From Acidocella aminolytica 101 = DSM 11237 (GTDB lineage: Bacteria > Pseudomonadota > Alphaproteobacteria > Acetobacterales > Acetobacteraceae), in contig NZ_FQVJ01000025.1 in the NCBI RefSeq assembly GCF_900129125.1, positions 1 to 57,701 on the forward strand: 57,701 bases of DNA, in the 5' to 3' direction. A model generated the notes under the pieces. It had not been told where the DNA came from and did no database searches. It was given only the letters and a program-made list of their open reading frames with translations. Below are positions 16,487 to 26,223 of the stretch, piece by piece; position 1 is the first letter of the stretch, and each line of letters begins with the position of its first letter. The translations under genes and the position numbers were made by a program.

Positions 16487-18784
16487 CTATGGCGCAAGAA
16501 ACCTCATCGCGCGATACTCACCATCAAGAACCTCGATACCGTGTATATCATGCTCAAACGAAGGAAATTGCTGGTCGAACGCCTGCAGGGCTCCAAGATA
16601 GCGTAGTACCGGACTGTCTAATGCCCCCAGAGCCTCACCGGGCATCACCAACGGAATTCCCGGAGGATACGGAACAATAGCTGTAGCAGCAATACTGCTA
16701 GCCAGACCGCCGAGCCCGGTTGCGTCCCCCTCCTGGCGAATTAGTTGGTCATATGCCGTTGCTGGCGTAAGTATTGAGCGCGGTTCAACGTCATAGGCTA
16801 ATTGCAGCAATTCAGGAATTCGCCCATCGCGCATCGCGGTGAACATTTCCTCCCCGAGGTCCCGAAGCCCAACGGCTCCGTAACGCCCAGGGTGACTTTG
16901 CACCAACGCCGGCATAACCCGCGTAAGTGGGGCATTTGCGTCGTAATCACGCTTGAATTCTAGCAAAGCGTTGACCAGAGACCCCCACTTCCCTTTGGTC
17001 ACACCAATGGAAAACAGAAACAGGATCGAGAAGTTCGCAGTCTTTTCCGCTACAATGCCATGTTCAGCAAGATAAGCTGTCAGCAGTGAAGCTGGAATGC
17101 CATGTTTGCTAAGGCCCCCGGACAGGTCCATACCCGGTGTCGTCACTGTCACTTTGATTGGATCCAACATGCAATAGTCACGCTCGAGGTTCGGGAAACC
17201 GTGCCATTCAGCGCCGGGCTCAAGCATCCAGCAAGACTGCACCTGCGCCAGCATGTCAGGCGGAGCGTCGGCAAAAGCTAGTTCGGTGGAATCATCACGA
17301 ACACGGTCCGGTTGCCAGACACCGAAGAACCACGTGCCACGATCCATGAATTCGTTCGTCAGTCGGGCCATTGTCTGGCGGAATGAGATCGCTTCTGCAA
17401 TCGCTTCTCCAGTTAGCAACCTACCTCCCACGCCCTCCATCATCGCAGCGCTAACGTCGTTAGAAGCGATGATAGCGTATTGCGGCGAGGTTGAGGCATG
17501 CATCATGAAGGCTTCATTGAATCGACTATGCTCCACCGGCGCCCCTCCTTCACGTAGATGTATCATTGACGCCTGTGATAACGCGGCGAGCAGCTTATGC
17601 GTGGATTGGGTTGCAAATATTGTTGGACCATCACGTCGCGCTTGCGCCGGATCCCCCCGCATTGCAAAGCGGTCTTTGTAAATCGGGTTAAAGCGAGCGT
17701 AACCAAACCACGCTTCATCGAATAGAATGCGATCAACCGATGGGGCAAGAAGTTCTTCGACCCGCGGGGCGTTGTAACACAGCCCGTCATAGGTTGAATT
17801 TGTTATAATCGCGAGGGCTGGCTTTTCTTCTACTTTTGCTGCAAGAGGTGTGTCAGCTATACGATTCCTGATGCATTCAGCCGTCAATGATGACGGCGGG
17901 ATTGGTCCGATCAGACCAAGATGGTTACGATGCGGCATAAGATAAACAGGCACCGCTCCTGTGAGACTCAAGCCATGCTCAACTGATTTATGGCAGTTGC
18001 GATCGGCCAGAGCAATCTGCCCACGAGCGATACTGGCCATCATCACGACGCGGTTGGATGTCGAGGTGCCGTTGGTCACGTAATATGAGCGGTCAGCGCC
18101 GAATACCCGGGCGGCATAACGCTCTCCTTCTCCAATCGGTCCACTGTGGTCTAGCAGAGACCCCAACTCTCCTACCGAGATCGAAAGATCCGAACGGAAT
18201 AATGCCTCCCCAAAATAGTCATGAAAAACACGACCTGCTGGAGAGCGCAGAAACGCGGTTCCCCCCGTATGCCCAGGTGTATGCCAGGAATATTCGGCCT
18301 CTTTGGCAAAATTCATCAAGGCTCGAAACATTGGCGGCAACATCTGCGTCCGATACCTACGGATCGCAGCTACGATACGCTCACTAATAAACTCCATCGT
18401 GTCTTCCAGGAGCCAGATGAATTCATCCGCCTCGCTCATGACTTCCATAGGAATACGTGTTGCATCGCTACGCTCAGCCAGCAGAAAAACCGGTACATTC
18501 TCGTTGTGGGCCCGTAGGCTCCGCAGCAAGTCCATCGCATGGCGGTGCGCGGGATCTTCCTGCAGATCCCAGTCTAGAATCATCGCCTGAAGATGAGGAT
18601 TGGCGCCAATCACGGCCAGCGCGTCTTCGGCGGAGTTGGACAATATTGTTCCAACGCCATGATGCCGCAAATCCTCCACCAGTCTGCGTGAGGCACGGCC
18701 TATGGCATTAGCCTCGGCGAGCTTATCATTTACCACCAGTACGGACATGTCCGTAAACTGCGTCTCGATTTCCTGTTCTGTCAT
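16487..18784 (-). CDS. adiA: Acid-inducible-type arginine decarboxylase
   Basis: Large fold-type I PLP decarboxylase, 765 residues from the ATG at 18784 (GGAGGA six bases upstream). It has the N-terminal receiver-like wing domain (about 1-130), the PLP domain with STHKLLAALSQASMIH (Schiff-base Lys) and the C-terminal domain. Within the Orn/Lys/Arg family it follows E. coli AdiA rather than LdcI: RFNEAFMMHASTSPQYAI, FADAPPDMLAQVQSCW and FSIGVTKGKWGSLVNALLEF are AdiA-type segments. Reaction: arginine to agmatine plus CO2, consuming one proton. No AdiC-type arginine/agmatine antiporter is adjacent; the APC transporter at 24.6-26.1 kb may serve. Transcribed divergently from the ornithine decarboxylase across a shared 126-bp region with an FNR-like box. 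Confidence 0.9.
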   Translation of the reverse strand: MTEQEIETQFTDMSVLVVNDKLAEANAIGRASRRLVEDLRHHGVGTILSNSAEDALAVIGANPHLQAMILDWDLQEDPAHRHAMDLLRSLRAHNENVPVFLLAERSDATRIPMEVMSEADEFIWLLEDTMEFISERIVAAIRRYRTQMLPPMFRALMNFAKEAEYSWHTPGHTGGTAFLRSPAGRVFHDYFGEALFRSDLSISVGELGSLLDHSGPIGEGERYAARVFGADRSYYVTNGTSTSNRVVMMASIARGQIALADRNCHKSVEHGLSLTGAVPVYLMPHRNHLGLIGPIPPSSLTAECIRNRIADTPLAAKVEEKPALAIITNSTYDGLCYNAPRVEELLAPSVDRILFDEAWFGYARFNPIYKDRFAMRGDPAQARRDGPTIFATQSTHKLLAALSQASMIHLREGGAPVEHSRFNEAFMMHASTSPQYAIIASNDVSAAMMEGVGGRLLTGEAIAEAISFRQTMARLTNEFMDRGTWFFGVWQPDRVRDDSTELAFADAPPDMLAQVQSCWMLEPGAEWHGFPNLERDYCMLDPIKVTVTTPGMDLSGGLSKHGIPASLLTAYLAEHGIVAEKTANFSILFLFSIGVTKGKWGSLVNALLEFKRDYDANAPLTRVMPALVQSHPGRYGAVGLRDLGEEMFTAMRDGRIPELLQLAYDVEPRSILTPATAYDQLIRQEGDATGLGGLASSIAATAIVPYPPGIPLVMPGEALGALDSPVLRYLGALQAFDQQFPSFEHDIHGIEVLDGEYRAMRFLAP

Positions 18785-18810
18785 GGTTTGTCCTCCGGAA
18801 GTGGCGTCGC

Positions 18811-18879
18811 AAGATAAATGCTGTATTTGCTGTCGCCATTGACATTGCTCAATGTAGCCAAAAAACGGCCAGCTATAGT
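18811..18879. promoter_or_regulatory. Shared FNR-type divergent promoter of adiA and odc
   Basis: TTGACATTGCTCAA at 18839-18852 sits inside an 18-bp symmetric site, CATTGACATTGCTCAATG (18837-18854). On the plus strand TATAGT (18874-18879) is centred 31 bp from the box centre; on the minus strand TATCTT (18816-18811) is centred 32 bp away. Both start codons are 61-66 bp from the centre. One regulator dimer could thus act as a class II activator in both directions. Confidence 0.7.
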
Positions 18880-18910
18880 CCCAGCATTTCCATGAGGGGA
18901 GACATCCGCC

Positions 18911-21232
18911 ATGCGCTTCGAGGCCATGTTCCACTTTCTATTTGCGATCGACACCGACGCTATGGGGGATATCGAGCAGCAATATCTTGCAGGCATTAGA
19001 GCAGGCATCGCCGTACGAGATGTGCGTGTCAGTAACGCGAAGAACCTTGCAGATGCTCTGCTGGCTGTGACAGCCGACGCCTCGATTGGCGGCATCCTAG
19101 TGGAATGGGGAGGTGATAAGAAGTTTGGGGACGTTTCCGCATTTATCAAAGCGGTACGCCATCGCGGACTAGAAATGCCGATGTTTCTCCTAGCTCGTCG
19201 ACATAAGCTACAGGATATCGATGCTGATACGCTGCGTATTATTTCCGGTTATGTTTTTACTGCTGAAGACACCCCCGATTTTATCGCCAAAAATCTTGTC
19301 GATCATTTGGCGCGGTATGCAGAAAGTCTAAAAACGCCGTTTTTTGGAGCAATGGTCGACTACGCGGAGCAAGGTAACCAACTTTGGACGTGCCCAGGCC
19401 ATAATGGCGGGGTCTTCTATCGAAAGAGCCCTATCGGAAATATCTTTGTTCAACACATGGGTGAAGCGGTGTTCCGCAACGACCTCGACAATTCCGTGGT
19501 AGAGCTGGGTGATCTGTTGACACACGAAGGTCCTGCGCGACGAGCGGAGGCGGAATCGGCCGAAATTTTTGGTGCCGAGAGAACTTATTTTGTGCTCAAC
19601 GGAACGTCTACATCTAATAAGGTAGCCCTCTCAGCGATCATCGCCCCTGACGACCTAGTACTTTTCGACCGCAATAATCATAAGGCAGCTGTACATGGTG
19701 CATTGCTTTTCGGCGGGGGTATCCCAACCTACCTGGAAACAACGCGCAATGCCCATGGGTTGATTGGGCCTATTGCTCCATCAGCACTAGTCGAGCGCAA
19801 TATCAGGGATTCTATTCGTGCCAATCCGCTTGTAGTGGATAAGGCAAGAGCTGACCAGGCGCGACCGTTCCGAGCGTTAGTCTTAGAACAATGCACATAC
19901 GATGGAACTATCTATAATGTGGAGGTACTAATCAAGGCAATTGGACGTCTCTGCGAATATATCTTGTTCGACGAAGCCTGGGCCGGCTTCATGAAATTCC
20001 ATCCACTTTTTTCGCAGCATTTTGCTATGGGCCTTACTCTAGGACCGGACGATCCAGGCATCATTGCTACTCAATCAACGCACAAACAGCTTGCAGGATT
20101 CTCACAGGCTTCGCAGATTCATGTGAAAGATTCGCATGTGCAGGGGAATCGGCGCGTCGAGCCACGTCGTTTCAATGAATTATTCATGCTACACGCTTCG
20201 ACCTCTCCATTTTATCCGCTGTTCGCTTCACTCGACGTTGGCGCACAAATGATGAAAGGCCGTGCTGGTGAAGTGTTGTGGGATGACACAATCCGTATGG
20301 GTATCGAACTTCGAAAAAAGCTACGGCATTTAAAAAAGGACTTGGCTTCAGCCGCGCACGCGCCAGAAGAGGCTTGGTTCTTCGACCCTTTCGTTCCGCA
20401 CGATGTTGGTGGTATGGCATGGGAGGACCTCCCGACTGACGAGCTTGCTCAAAATCGCGATGCTTGGACACTCGGGGTGAACGGAAGTTGGCATGGCTTC
20501 CCAGGTCTCTCGGAAAATTATGCAATGACCGACCCAAATAAGCTCACGCTCTTGACCCCAGGCTTCAATCGAGAAACCGGCAATTATGCGCCACATGGCG
20601 TGCCGGCCCCTATTCTCGCCGAATTCCTGAGGGAGCGGCGTATTGTTCCCGAGAAGAACGACTTCAACTCAATTCTGTTCCTCCTCACGCCTGGGCTTGA
20701 GGCAAGCAAGGCCGGTACACTGCTTGCCGCATTGGTAGCCTTCAAGGAGCTGCATGACGCCAATGCAAAGCTGGACAATGTAATGCCGGATTTCACTAGG
20801 CGCTTTGATAAGCGTTATGCGGGGACTGGCCTTCGTGACCTCTGCGCCGAACTACACGCCTTCTACCGCACCCATCAGGCAAGCCGACTACAACGCGAAA
20901 TGTTCAAAGCAGAGTATCTGCCCGAGCCAGTTCTACCGCCACGTACAGCCTGGGAGAAGCTGCTACGCAATGAGGTGGACTATATTCCCATCTCCGAGAT
21001 AGAGGGACGAGTAGCAGCGACGCTCGCTCTGGTCTATCCACCGGGGATCGGCTTGATACTACCTGGTGAACGATATGGCAGCCAAACTAGCCCTTTACTA
21101 AATTATCTCCGTCTAGTGGAAGAGGCGAGCAACCGCTTTCCAGGCTTCGAGAATGAGATCCAGGGGATATATCGGGAGACGGATACAGGAGGTCGCATCG
21201 TTCTGCACACCTATGTGGTGAGGGATAGTTGA
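18911..21232 (+). CDS. Ornithine decarboxylase (SpeC/SpeF type)
   Basis: Second large PLP decarboxylase, 773 residues from the ATG at 18911, with wing domain (about 1-130), PLP domain and C-terminal domain. The Lys motif is STHKQLAGFSQASQIH, and the segments VLFDRNNHKAAVHGALL, LHASTSPFYPLFASLDV and VPEKNDFNSILFLLTPG follow E. coli SpeC/SpeF rather than AdiA. Probable reaction: ornithine to putrescine plus CO2. It stands immediately before arcABC, whose product ornithine it could decarboxylate, making a second proton-consuming step. Lysine decarboxylase is the main alternative. Downstream, the arcA promoter box overlaps its stop codon. Confidence 0.85.
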   Translation: MRFEAMFHFLFAIDTDAMGDIEQQYLAGIRAGIAVRDVRVSNAKNLADALLAVTADASIGGILVEWGGDKKFGDVSAFIKAVRHRGLEMPMFLLARRHKLQDIDADTLRIISGYVFTAEDTPDFIAKNLVDHLARYAESLKTPFFGAMVDYAEQGNQLWTCPGHNGGVFYRKSPIGNIFVQHMGEAVFRNDLDNSVVELGDLLTHEGPARRAEAESAEIFGAERTYFVLNGTSTSNKVALSAIIAPDDLVLFDRNNHKAAVHGALLFGGGIPTYLETTRNAHGLIGPIAPSALVERNIRDSIRANPLVVDKARADQARPFRALVLEQCTYDGTIYNVEVLIKAIGRLCEYILFDEAWAGFMKFHPLFSQHFAMGLTLGPDDPGIIATQSTHKQLAGFSQASQIHVKDSHVQGNRRVEPRRFNELFMLHASTSPFYPLFASLDVGAQMMKGRAGEVLWDDTIRMGIELRKKLRHLKKDLASAAHAPEEAWFFDPFVPHDVGGMAWEDLPTDELAQNRDAWTLGVNGSWHGFPGLSENYAMTDPNKLTLLTPGFNRETGNYAPHGVPAPILAEFLRERRIVPEKNDFNSILFLLTPGLEASKAGTLLAALVAFKELHDANAKLDNVMPDFTRRFDKRYAGTGLRDLCAELHAFYRTHQASRLQREMFKAEYLPEPVLPPRTAWEKLLRNEVDYIPISEIEGRVAATLALVYPPGIGLILPGERYGSQTSPLLNYLRLVEEASNRFPGFENEIQGIYRETDTGGRIVLHTYVVRDS

Positions 21233-21270
21233 TCCTGCTCAATGCAGAGCCGAAAATCTCCGCCTAGCAT
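21229..21270 (+). promoter_or_regulatory. FNR-type promoter of arcABC
   Basis: TTGATCCTGCTCAA (21229-21242) overlaps the odc stop. TAGCAT (21265-21270) is centred 32 bp downstream of the box centre and the arcA ATG is 65 bp from it, the same geometry as the adiA/odc and groEL boxes. FNR/ANR control of arc operons is established in Pseudomonas. Confidence 0.7.
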
Positions 21271-21300
21271 GCGCACCAAACAACCAACGGAGCGCCATTC

Positions 21301-22533
21301 ATGACTTCCCCCTTTCCTGATCCTGGTGTCTATTCGGAAATTGGCAAACTGCGAGAGGTTCTTGTTCATCGACCCGAGCTCAGTCTGAGCCGCCTGACCC
21401 CGGGAAACTGCCATGAACTGCTCTTTGACGATGTAATCTGGGTGAAGAAGGCACGCCAAGAACATGACGCCTTCCTTGATGCAATGCGCGAACGCGGCAT
21501 CGTTATCATCGAGTTTGGCGAGGCACTAGCGGAAACCTTAGCTGATCCAGCGGCCAGGAGATGGCTGCTGGACAAGCGCCTTGGAACGGCAGAAAGCGCT
21601 ACGGGCGTCGATGTCGAACTGCGCGCCTGGCTTGAGGAAATGCCTCCCATCGAGCTTGCTAAATATATGATCGGGGGTATCGCGCGGGCGGAACTGCCCT
21701 TTACACCACACGGACTCTTCTCATTGACCCGTGCCCAGCACGAGTTCATATTGCCTCCCCTCCCCAACCAGCTTTTCACCCGTGATACCTCTTGCTGGGT
21801 AGGTAACGGTGTTTTCATTAACCCCATGCACTGGCCCGCGCGGCAGCTGGAAGCGGCGAATGCGGCAGCAATCTACACATTCCACCCGCGGTTCAAAGCA
21901 GCGAAATTTCACAAATACTTTAATGCCGCCGAAGAACACGCAGGATCCCTCAGCCTTGAGGGCGGGGACGTGATGCCGCTCGGGAATGGGACCGTGCTCA
22001 TCGGTATGGGAGAACGCTCAACGCCTCAGGCCGTTTCACAATACGCGCGCCGTCTCTTTGCAAAGGGCGAAGCAACACGCGTGATTGCGGGCTTGATGCC
22101 AAGTGACCGGTCTTACATGCATCTTGACACAGTGTTTTCCTTCTGTGACCGCGATTTGGTAACAGTCTATCCAGATATAGTGCACCGGCTGCGTGCCTTC
22201 TCGCTTTATCCCGATACAGGAAAACGACACTTAAGGATCGTCGAGGAGTCAAAAAGCTTCCTGGATACCGTCGCCGAAGCTGTTGGGGGTCACTTACGGA
22301 TCATAGAAACCGGGGGAGACACGTATGAAGCCGAGCGTGAGCAATGGGACGACGGCAACAATGTCTTCGCGCTAGAACCGGGCGTTGTCATTGCCTATGA
22401 CCGGAATGTTTATACAAACACCCTGCTGCGAAAGGCAGGCATCGAAGTTATCACAATCGAGGGCGCTGAGCTCGGTCGTGGGCGCGGCGGTGCGCATTGC
22501 ATGACCTGCCCCATTCGCCGTGACCCGATTTAA
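21301..22533 (+). CDS. arcA: Arginine deiminase
   Basis: 410 residues, normal ADI length. Hydrolyses arginine to citrulline and NH3, the first step of the arginine deiminase pathway. Guanidino-modifying fold motifs visible: [33 protein letters not shown] (catalytic His/Asp) and near the C-terminus [16 protein letters not shown] with the nucleophilic Cys. GGAG lies upstream of the ATG at 21301. It starts 68 bp after odc and ends 13 bp before arcB. The released ammonia neutralises acid. Confidence 0.95.
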   Translation: MTSPFPDPGVYSEIGKLREVLVHRPELSLSRLTPGNCHELLFDDVIWVKKARQEHDAFLDAMRERGIVIIEFGEALAETLADPAARRWLLDKRLGTAESATGVDVELRAWLEEMPPIELAKYMIGGIARAELPFTPHGLFSLTRAQHEFILPPLPNQLFTRDTSCWVGNGVFINPMHWPARQLEAANAAAIYTFHPRFKAAKFHKYFNAAEEHAGSLSLEGGDVMPLGNGTVLIGMGERSTPQAVSQYARRLFAKGEATRVIAGLMPSDRSYMHLDTVFSFCDRDLVTVYPDIVHRLRAFSLYPDTGKRHLRIVEESKSFLDTVAEAVGGHLRIIETGGDTYEAEREQWDDGNNVFALEPGVVIAYDRNVYTNTLLRKAGIEVITIEGAELGRGRGGAHCMTCPIRRDPI

Positions 22534-22546
22534 AGGAGAATTAGCC

Positions 22547-23542
22547 ATGTCACATCTTCGCGGCCGCAGCGTTTTGTCGCTTGAAAATTTCTCGCAGAGT
22601 GAAATCCTCGATCTTCTAAAACTTGGGGCCGAACTGAAAGCAGCCAAGCGTGGAGGTTTCGAAGTGGCACGCCTTACTGGCAAAACCATAGCCCTTATTT
22701 TCGAAAAAGATTCCACCCGTACACGCAGCGGCTTTGAAGTGGCTGCCTACGACCAAGGGGCGCATGTAACTTATATGGGTCCCAGCGGCAGCCATATTGG
22801 CCATAAAGAAAGCGTAAAAGATACCGCCCGCGTGCTTGGCCGTATGTTTGACGCAATTGAGTTTCGGGGCTTCGCGCAGGAGGATGCAGAAACCTTAGCG
22901 CAATATTCAGGCGTGCCGGTTTATAATGGTCTCACGGATGACGCTCACCCCACGCAGGTTCTGGCTGATTTCATGACAATGCCGGAATTTTGCAACAAAC
23001 CCCTACCTGACATCAGCTTCGCATTTATGGGCGATGGCGGCAACAACATGGCGTTATCTCTTGCTATGGGGGCGGCCAAGCTTGGAATGAAGATGTGCGT
23101 GGGCGCGCCGGAAGTGCTCTGGCCAGCACAGGAGGTCATCAACCGCATCAAAACTGTCGCAGCAGAAAGCGGGGGGCAAATAAGTTTTGAGAGTGATCCT
23201 CAAAGGGCCGTTAAGGGTGCGGACTTCCTTTATACTGATGTCTGGCTTTCGATGGGTGAGGACGAACAGCTGTGGGGTGAAAGAATCAAGCAACTTATGC
23301 CTTATCAGATCAATACGGCTCTCATGGCGGCAACGGGTAATCCTGCCGCGAAGTTTATGCACTGTCTGCCCGCATTTCATAACACGGAAACGAGTGTAGG
23401 CCGCGACATCGAAAAGCGCTTTGGTATCTCCGCAATGGAGGTCAGTGAGGAAGTGTTTGAATCCGAGCGGTCTATCGTGTTTGATCAGGCTGAAAATCGA
23501 ATGCATTCGATAAAGGCGATCTTGGTCGCGACCCTCGGCTGA
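22547..23542 (+). CDS. arcB: Catabolic ornithine carbamoyltransferase
   Basis: 331 residues from the ATG at 22547, which has AAAGGAGAA just upstream. The carbamoyl-phosphate motif STRTRSGFE is near residue 57, [18 protein letters not shown] follows, and the C-terminal [16 protein letters not shown] holds the ornithine-binding Cys. In this context it runs phosphorolysis of citrulline to ornithine and carbamoyl phosphate. The length and the neighbours arcA and arcC argue for the catabolic ArcB rather than the anabolic ArgF. The stop overlaps the arcC start (TGATG). Confidence 0.94.
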   Translation: MSHLRGRSVLSLENFSQSEILDLLKLGAELKAAKRGGFEVARLTGKTIALIFEKDSTRTRSGFEVAAYDQGAHVTYMGPSGSHIGHKESVKDTARVLGRMFDAIEFRGFAQEDAETLAQYSGVPVYNGLTDDAHPTQVLADFMTMPEFCNKPLPDISFAFMGDGGNNMALSLAMGAAKLGMKMCVGAPEVLWPAQEVINRIKTVAAESGGQISFESDPQRAVKGADFLYTDVWLSMGEDEQLWGERIKQLMPYQINTALMAATGNPAAKFMHCLPAFHNTETSVGRDIEKRFGISAMEVSEEVFESERSIVFDQAENRMHSIKAILVATLG

Positions 23543-24474
23543 TGCATATTGTCGCGGCCCTTGGGGGCAATGCGCTGTTGCGTCGGGGCGAAGCGCCGAC
23601 GCCCGACGCACAAGAGGCGAATATCAAGCAAGCTGCTGCCGCGCTGGCACAGCTGATTACTGCTGGTCATCGTCTCACGCTCACGCACGGCAACGGCCCA
23701 CAGGTGGGGTTGCTGGCATTGCAGGCAGAAGCTGGACCGAAAGGCGCGGCCCAGCCCCTAGACAGCCTGGATGCCGAAAGCGAAGGCTGGATTGGCTATC
23801 TGCTGGAGCAAGAGTTGGCGAATGCCTTACCGCCCGATACCGCAATCGCCACGCTACTCACGCGCATTGAGGTTGATGCGAATGATCCAGCCTTTACGTC
23901 ACCGAGTAAGCCAATTGGCCCAATTTACGACGAAGCAACGGCACAGGAGCTAGCGGCAACACGCGGTTGGAGCATCGCGCAAGATGGTAAAGCTTGGCGC
24001 CGCGTTGTTCCCTCTCCTGCTCCCGTTTCAATACTCAACGCGGCCAGCATCGAACGGCTTACGCAAGCGGGTACGTTAGTGATTTGTGCCGGTGGCGGCG
24101 GTATTCCCGTTGTTCGGGACAAGGCAGGCAAGTGGCACGGCAAGGAAGCAGTAATCGACAAAGACGCAGCGAGTGCGCTTCTCGCCGAACAGATCGGCGC
24201 GGACTTCTTTCTCATGCTGACGGATGTAGATGCGATCTATCTGGATTATGGTTCTAGCCAGCAAAGGGCATTGAGCAAGGCAACACCGAAAATGTTGCTA
24301 AGCTATGACTTCGCTACAGGCAGCATGGGGCCAAAAGTAGAAGCGGCATGCCGGTTTGTGCAGCACACCAATTGCTCGGCGGCGATCGGGCGGATGGAGG
24401 ATGCCAGGGCGATCATTGACAGAAAGGCCGGAACGCGCATCCAGATGGAACTGTTAGCCAACAAGCCGAGCTGA
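23542..24474 (+). CDS. arcC: Carbamate kinase
   Basis: 310 residues, usual size. Converts carbamoyl phosphate and ADP to ATP, CO2 and NH3, the energy-yielding step. Amino-acid-kinase fold signatures: IVAALGGNALLRRGE at the N-terminus, LTHGNGPQVGLLALQAE, CAGGGGIPVV and a C-terminal GSMGPKVEAACRFV. It begins in the arcB stop (TGATG), so translation is coupled, and ends before a strong bidirectional terminator. Confidence 0.95.
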   Translation: MHIVAALGGNALLRRGEAPTPDAQEANIKQAAAALAQLITAGHRLTLTHGNGPQVGLLALQAEAGPKGAAQPLDSLDAESEGWIGYLLEQELANALPPDTAIATLLTRIEVDANDPAFTSPSKPIGPIYDEATAQELAATRGWSIAQDGKAWRRVVPSPAPVSILNAASIERLTQAGTLVICAGGGGIPVVRDKAGKWHGKEAVIDKDAASALLAEQIGADFFLMLTDVDAIYLDYGSSQQRALSKATPKMLLSYDFATGSMGPKVEAACRFVQHTNCSAAIGRMEDARAIIDRKAGTRIQMELLANKPS

Positions 24475-24506
24475 TCGACCCATCTACAATTCCAAAATAA
24501 ACAAAG

Positions 24507-24546
24507 GCCCGGCCGGATATTACTCCGGCCGGGCAATTATTTTTTA
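24507..24546. terminator. Bidirectional terminator between arcC and arcD
   Basis: Perfect 11-bp stem GCCCGGCCGGA / TCCGGCCGGGC (24507-24517 and 24524-24534) with a 6-base loop. AATTATTTTTT follows on the plus strand and CTTTGTTTATTTT on the minus strand, so it can serve both convergent genes. Confidence 0.9.
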
Positions 24547-24558
24547 TGTTGCGTGATG

Positions 24559-26055
24559 TTAACCGATGCTTACCGTGCCATTTCCGATGAGGATAGCCGA
24601 AATCACGGCTGCAGCCACCAAAATAAACGCCGCAACAGCCTCTCTGCTATTGAAGGCGGCCGCAGCGCGCCCTTGCTCCTTTTGGGCATACCAATAAAAC
24701 GGAATGCCGATCGCATAAACAATTGTCGACAAAAGAACAAATTGAAGCCCCGCGGCATAAAGCAGCCACACCGCGTACACAGAACCAAGCATCCCGCTTA
24801 AAAGTGCGGCAGTCTTACTCTCAGTGCCATGTGCCGTAACGAAGGTCGGATTTCCCGCATAGCGAAACAGAAACGCCGTGCTTGCGAAATAGGCCGGAAG
24901 AATCATCACCCCCGTGATCGCAACCATCCAGAGCCAAGCATTATTGGCAAAGACAACCACGAACATGGATACCTGCATAACGATCGTAGAGAGAAGCAGG
25001 GATGGAGCCGGCGAATGACTGCTGTTTTCACGCGCCAGAAATTTGGGAAATACGCCGTCCTTTGCGCCCTCAAAAGGAAGCTCAGCTACAAGAATAGTCC
25101 AGGCCAGCCAGCAGCTCAGAAGTGAGACGAGCACGGAGAGGATCATGAAAATGGCGCCCCAGTGCCCAACGATATGCTGTAACACGTAAGCGGCAGATGG
25201 ACCATTCAGTGCCGCAAGTTCTTTCTGAGACATAACCCCAAACGGCAGAACCGATACCAGAACATAAAGCAGCAGACAGATAAGCAACCCAAGAAATGTC
25301 GCGCGCCCAACATCCTCGGTCTTGCGTGCGCGCCCAGAGACAACCACAGCGCCTTCTATCCCGATGAAAACCCAGAGTGTGACCATCATCGTGCTTTTCA
25401 CTTGGGTTAGAATATTGCCTAAATGACCCACCCTGCCCCAGATATCTGTCGTGAAGCTGGCGCTGTTCAGAAAAACCGCGAGAATAACAATCAAGGCGAT
25501 AATGGGTACAATCTTAGTGGCGGTCGCCACGGCATTTAAGAATGCCGCCTGCTTCACGCCAGCGAGCACGACAAAATACATTCCCCAAATTAAAATAGAA
25601 CCTCCAAGGATGGCTTCCCAGGATTTACCACTGATCAGGCTGGGGAAGAAAAATCCTAGCGTCTGCATCACCAATACAGCGAAGCCGACATTACCGAACG
25701 CAGAACTAAGCCAATAGCCCCAGGCCGAGTTAAAGCCAGCGTAACGGCCAAACCCTTCGCGCGCATAAGTGTAGATACCGGCGGTTAAGTCCGGCCGCTT
25801 GTCGGCCAGAGTCCGGAATGTGTTGGCCAGGAAGTACATGCCAACACCTGTAATGATCCAGGCGATGACAATTGCACCCAGCCCAGCGCCTGCGGCCATA
25901 TTCTGCGGCAGGTTGAACACACCACCGCCGATCATTGACCCCACAACCATTCCGAGGAGGCTGAAAAGACCTACGGCGCGCGTACCTGGCTGAGCCGTCT
26001 CCGTTCTGGCAGGTGGTGGCCCCGATCGGCCACCCGGCTGGACTACGTCGTTCAT
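24559..26055 (-). CDS. arcD: APC-family arginine/ornithine antiporter
   Basis: 498 residues from the ATG at 26055, preceded by a near-perfect AAGGAGGG. Twelve or so hydrophobic segments; the first carries the APC signature GMVVGSMIGGGVFNLPQNM and the sequence resembles the basic amino acid/polyamine antiporter group (ArcD of APC type, YdgI-like). Likely role: arginine in, ornithine (or agmatine/putrescine) out, feeding the convergent arcABC genes and both decarboxylases. It has its own promoter with a consensus FNR box and a palindrome over the -10. Exact counter-substrate cannot be read. Confidence 0.85.
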   Translation of the reverse strand: MNDVVQPGGRSGPPPARTETAQPGTRAVGLFSLLGMVVGSMIGGGVFNLPQNMAAGAGLGAIVIAWIITGVGMYFLANTFRTLADKRPDLTAGIYTYAREGFGRYAGFNSAWGYWLSSAFGNVGFAVLVMQTLGFFFPSLISGKSWEAILGGSILIWGMYFVVLAGVKQAAFLNAVATATKIVPIIALIVILAVFLNSASFTTDIWGRVGHLGNILTQVKSTMMVTLWVFIGIEGAVVVSGRARKTEDVGRATFLGLLICLLLYVLVSVLPFGVMSQKELAALNGPSAAYVLQHIVGHWGAIFMILSVLVSLLSCWLAWTILVAELPFEGAKDGVFPKFLARENSSHSPAPSLLLSTIVMQVSMFVVVFANNAWLWMVAITGVMILPAYFASTAFLFRYAGNPTFVTAHGTESKTAALLSGMLGSVYAVWLLYAAGLQFVLLSTIVYAIGIPFYWYAQKEQGRAAAAFNSREAVAAFILVAAAVISAILIGNGTVSIG

Positions 26056-26153
26056 TGATTCCCTCCTTGATGTGGCTCGACGAGTCACACGGGTGGCATT
26101 TTATCCGCCAAAGAGGAACTCAAGGCCGTCACGCGCCGCTCGTCTAGTTGACA

Positions 26154-26196
26154 AACGTTATAACGTTCCCGTGAACTTCACCTTGATCCGCATCAA
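26154..26196 (-). promoter_or_regulatory. Consensus FNR box and -10 palindrome before arcD
   Basis: TTGATCCGCATCAA (26183-26196) matches TTGAT-N4-ATCAA at every fixed position. On the minus strand TATAAC (26163-26158) is a good -10, centred 29 bp from the box centre. It lies inside a perfect 14-bp palindrome, AACGTTATAACGTT (26154-26167), which could be a repressor operator. The leader to the ATG would be about 95 nt. Confidence 0.75.
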
Positions 26197-26223
26197 AAAC
26201 AGGCCCCAAGAAAAAGGTCCTCC

